Shown: piece by piece, positions 62,598 to 64,000 of the stretch | How the letters are laid out: every line of letters begins with the position of its first letter | Position numbering within the stretch: position 1 is the stretch's first letter | Notes under the pieces: generated by a model | Told to the model about the DNA's origin: nothing | Databases searched by the model: none | The model's input: the letters and a program-made list of their open reading frames with translations, nothing else | Made by a program: the position numbers and the translations under genes | Origin: Kordiimonas sediminis | GTDB lineage: Bacteria > Pseudomonadota > Alphaproteobacteria > Sphingomonadales > Kordiimonadaceae | Direction of reading: 5' to 3' | Length of the DNA stretch: 64,000 bases | Assembly: GCF_014656395.1 (NCBI RefSeq) | Contig: NZ_BNCI01000002.1 | Location: 1,364,001 to 1,428,000 of the forward strand

Positions 62598-64000
62598 ATG
62601 GGACAGAAATCAGACACCAAACGCATACGCATTGGTGGTGCCAGCGGCTACTGGGGAGACTCTTCTCTTTCCACCCCCCAACTTCTGAAGGATGGCACGC
62701 TGGACTATATCGTTTATGATTATCTGGCAGAAATCACCATGTCGATAATCGCCCGCGCTAAGGCCAAAAATCCTGACGAAGGCTATGCCAAGGATTTTGT
62801 TGATCTGGTGCTGAAACACAATCTACGGGAAATCGCTCGTCAAAATGTCAAAATAATTTCCAATGCTGGCGGCATGAATCCGGAAGCCTGTGCCGCGGCT
62901 ATACGTACGTTATGCACTGCTCTCGACCTTGATCTTAAAGTAGCGGTTGTCACCGGCGATGATTTAACACCGCAAGCGTCTGACATTCTGGCACTGGGCT
63001 ATACTGAAATGTTCACAAACGATGATCTGCCAGCACCTGAAACCATCGCCAGCATGAATGCATATCTTGGTGCCTTCCCAATTGCCAAAGCACTCGCAGG
63101 CGGTGCCGATATTGTTATCACGGGACGCTGCGTGGATAGCGCCGTTACCCTTGGTGCCTGCATCCATGAATTTGGCTGGTCCGCCGAAGATTATGATGCA
63201 CTCGCAGGGGGCAGCCTTGCCGGACACATCCTTGAATGCGGGCCGCAGGCAACTGGCGGCAACTATACTGACTGGGAAGACGTGGCAGATAGCATGGACA
63301 CCATTGGCTACCCTATCGCTGAAATTGCTCCAGACGGCTCCTTTATTACTACAAAACCTGCAGATACCGGCGGGACCGTCACCGTCGGCACGGTTTCAGA
63401 GCAGATGCTATACGAAATTGGTGACCCACAAGCTTATATCCTGCCGGATGTGATTTGTGATTTCTCTGGCGTATCTGTGTGCCAACTCGCGGCAGACCAA
63501 GTAGAAGTAAAGGGCGCCAAGGGGACCGCACCAACGGATACCTATAAAGTCTGCCTAACAGCCCTTGACGGGTACCGCGGCGGCACAATGATGACCTTTT
63601 ACGGCATTGATGCTGCTAAAAAAGCAGAAGCATTTGCAACCGCCACCTTTAAGCGCGCACGCGCCTTGCTGCGCCGACTGAATGCTGCAGATTATACCGA
63701 AACCAGCGTAGAGATACTTGGCGCAGATAGTCAGTTTGGTAGCACGCCTGCAAACTCCGCAGCAAAAGAAGTAGTGCTGAAGGTTGCTGCCAAGCACCCT
63801 GACCCCATGGGTATATCCGTCCTGATTAAAGAACTGTCCGGACTGGGACTGGCGACACCCCCCGGTCTTTGTGGTTTTGTCGGCAGCAGGCCCAAGCCAA
63901 TGCCCGTCATGAAACTCTATTCCTTCCTGATCCCCAAAAATACAGTCCACATAGAGATCAAAGCTGCCGCCGGCACCAAACCACATGCAGACGTCCCAGG
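62598..64000 (+). CDS. AtuA-family (DUF1446) protein, C-terminus beyond the window
   Basis: The reading frame is open from the ATG at 62598 (AAGGGAA upstream) to the end of the window, giving 467 codons without a stop, so it is incomplete. It begins RIRIGGASGYWGDSS and contains YLAEITMSIIARAK, VDSAVTLGACIHEFGW and FSGVSVCQLAADQVEV, which match the AtuA/DUF1446 family. In Pseudomonas, atuA is the first gene of the acyclic terpene (citronellol/geraniol) cluster, but its precise activity is unknown, and homologues occur in other acyl-CoA clusters. It is divergent from the acyl-CoA dehydrogenase/TetR unit. The missing C-terminus should carry the AtuA-like ferredoxin-fold domain. Confidence 0.88.
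   Translation, partial: MGQKSDTKRIRIGGASGYWGDSSLSTPQLLKDGTLDYIVYDYLAEITMSIIARAKAKNPDEGYAKDFVDLVLKHNLREIARQNVKIISNAGGMNPEACAAAIRTLCTALDLDLKVAVVTGDDLTPQASDILALGYTEMFTNDDLPAPETIASMNAYLGAFPIAKALAGGADIVITGRCVDSAVTLGACIHEFGWSAEDYDALAGGSLAGHILECGPQATGGNYTDWEDVADSMDTIGYPIAEIAPDGSFITTKPADTGGTVTVGTVSEQMLYEIGDPQAYILPDVICDFSGVSVCQLAADQVEVKGAKGTAPTDTYKVCLTALDGYRGGTMMTFYGIDAAKKAEAFATATFKRARALLRRLNAADYTETSVEILGADSQFGSTPANSAAKEVVLKVAAKHPDPMGISVLIKELSGLGLATPPGLCGFVGSRPKPMPVMKLYSFLIPKNTVHIEIKAAAGTKPHADVP

Overview
The window looks like ordinary chromosome of a heterotrophic, probably marine, Alphaproteobacterium with about half G+C (estimated by eye). The best lineage evidence is the F0 ATP synthase operon at 40.8-43.4 kb, ordered atpI-atpB-atpE-atpF'-atpF with a duplicated b subunit (b and b') and no F1 genes attached, which is typical of Alphaproteobacteria. 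A TonB-dependent receptor, secreted S9 peptidases and Tat-exported oxidoreductases fit a peptide- and amino-acid-consuming marine group such as Kordiimonadales or a relative. That last placement is an inference. I saw no tRNA, rRNA, CRISPR array, insertion sequence, phage gene or origin.

Layout, left to right. 0-4.6 kb: an iron-type alcohol dehydrogenase, a secreted DUF547 protein and a secreted S9 peptidase. 4.7-5.6 kb: a small membrane protein and an XRE regulator behind a repeat-rich promoter region. 5.5-13.1 kb: a complete five-step histidine utilisation locus, with hutF-hutC-hutU-hutH-hutG leftward and hutI rightward from a shared operator. 13.1-25.4 kb: a SIMPL protein, UbiD, a spermidine-dehydrogenase-like flavoprotein, a secreted amidohydrolase with a second S9 peptidase, a FtsX/MacB-type permease and a glutathione peroxidase. 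25.4-31.9 kb: small membrane and thioredoxin-fold proteins, a three-part DUF7832-like/membrane/zinc-ribbon protein, a two-subunit molybdenum hydroxylase (IorAB type) and a DUF2306 membrane protein. 32.1-39.6 kb: a 7-TM AraC regulator, a lipoprotein with an internal repeat, a decayed hydrolase, a GlxA-type regulator, a lipoprotein amidase and a formyltransferase/DUF4910 pair. 39.7-46.4 kb: housekeeping genes (CDF transporter, ATP synthase F0, Nudix, radC, map, sfsA). 46.6-54.1 kb: a TonB receptor, a dienelactone hydrolase and a gcdH-fadB-like-SDR acyl-CoA operon. 54.2-64 kb: a split PAS/chemotaxis pair, pgi, a threonine dehydratase, a GPH symporter, an acyl-CoA dehydrogenase/TetR operon and, divergent from it, the start of an AtuA-family gene that runs off the window.

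The catabolic genes fit together: secreted peptidases and hydrolases release amino acids, hut converts histidine to glutamate, and the acyl-CoA genes process organic acids. Many transcription units are closed by clear hairpins, and several intergenic regions carry long palindromes beside a regulator. The less ordinary parts are the three-part DUF7832-like protein, the DUF4910/formyltransferase pair, the structured 31.9-32.1 kb spacer before the 7-TM AraC regulator, the hydrolase remnant at 34.4-34.6 kb and the undescribed operators. I did not find a clearly new defence or mobile system.
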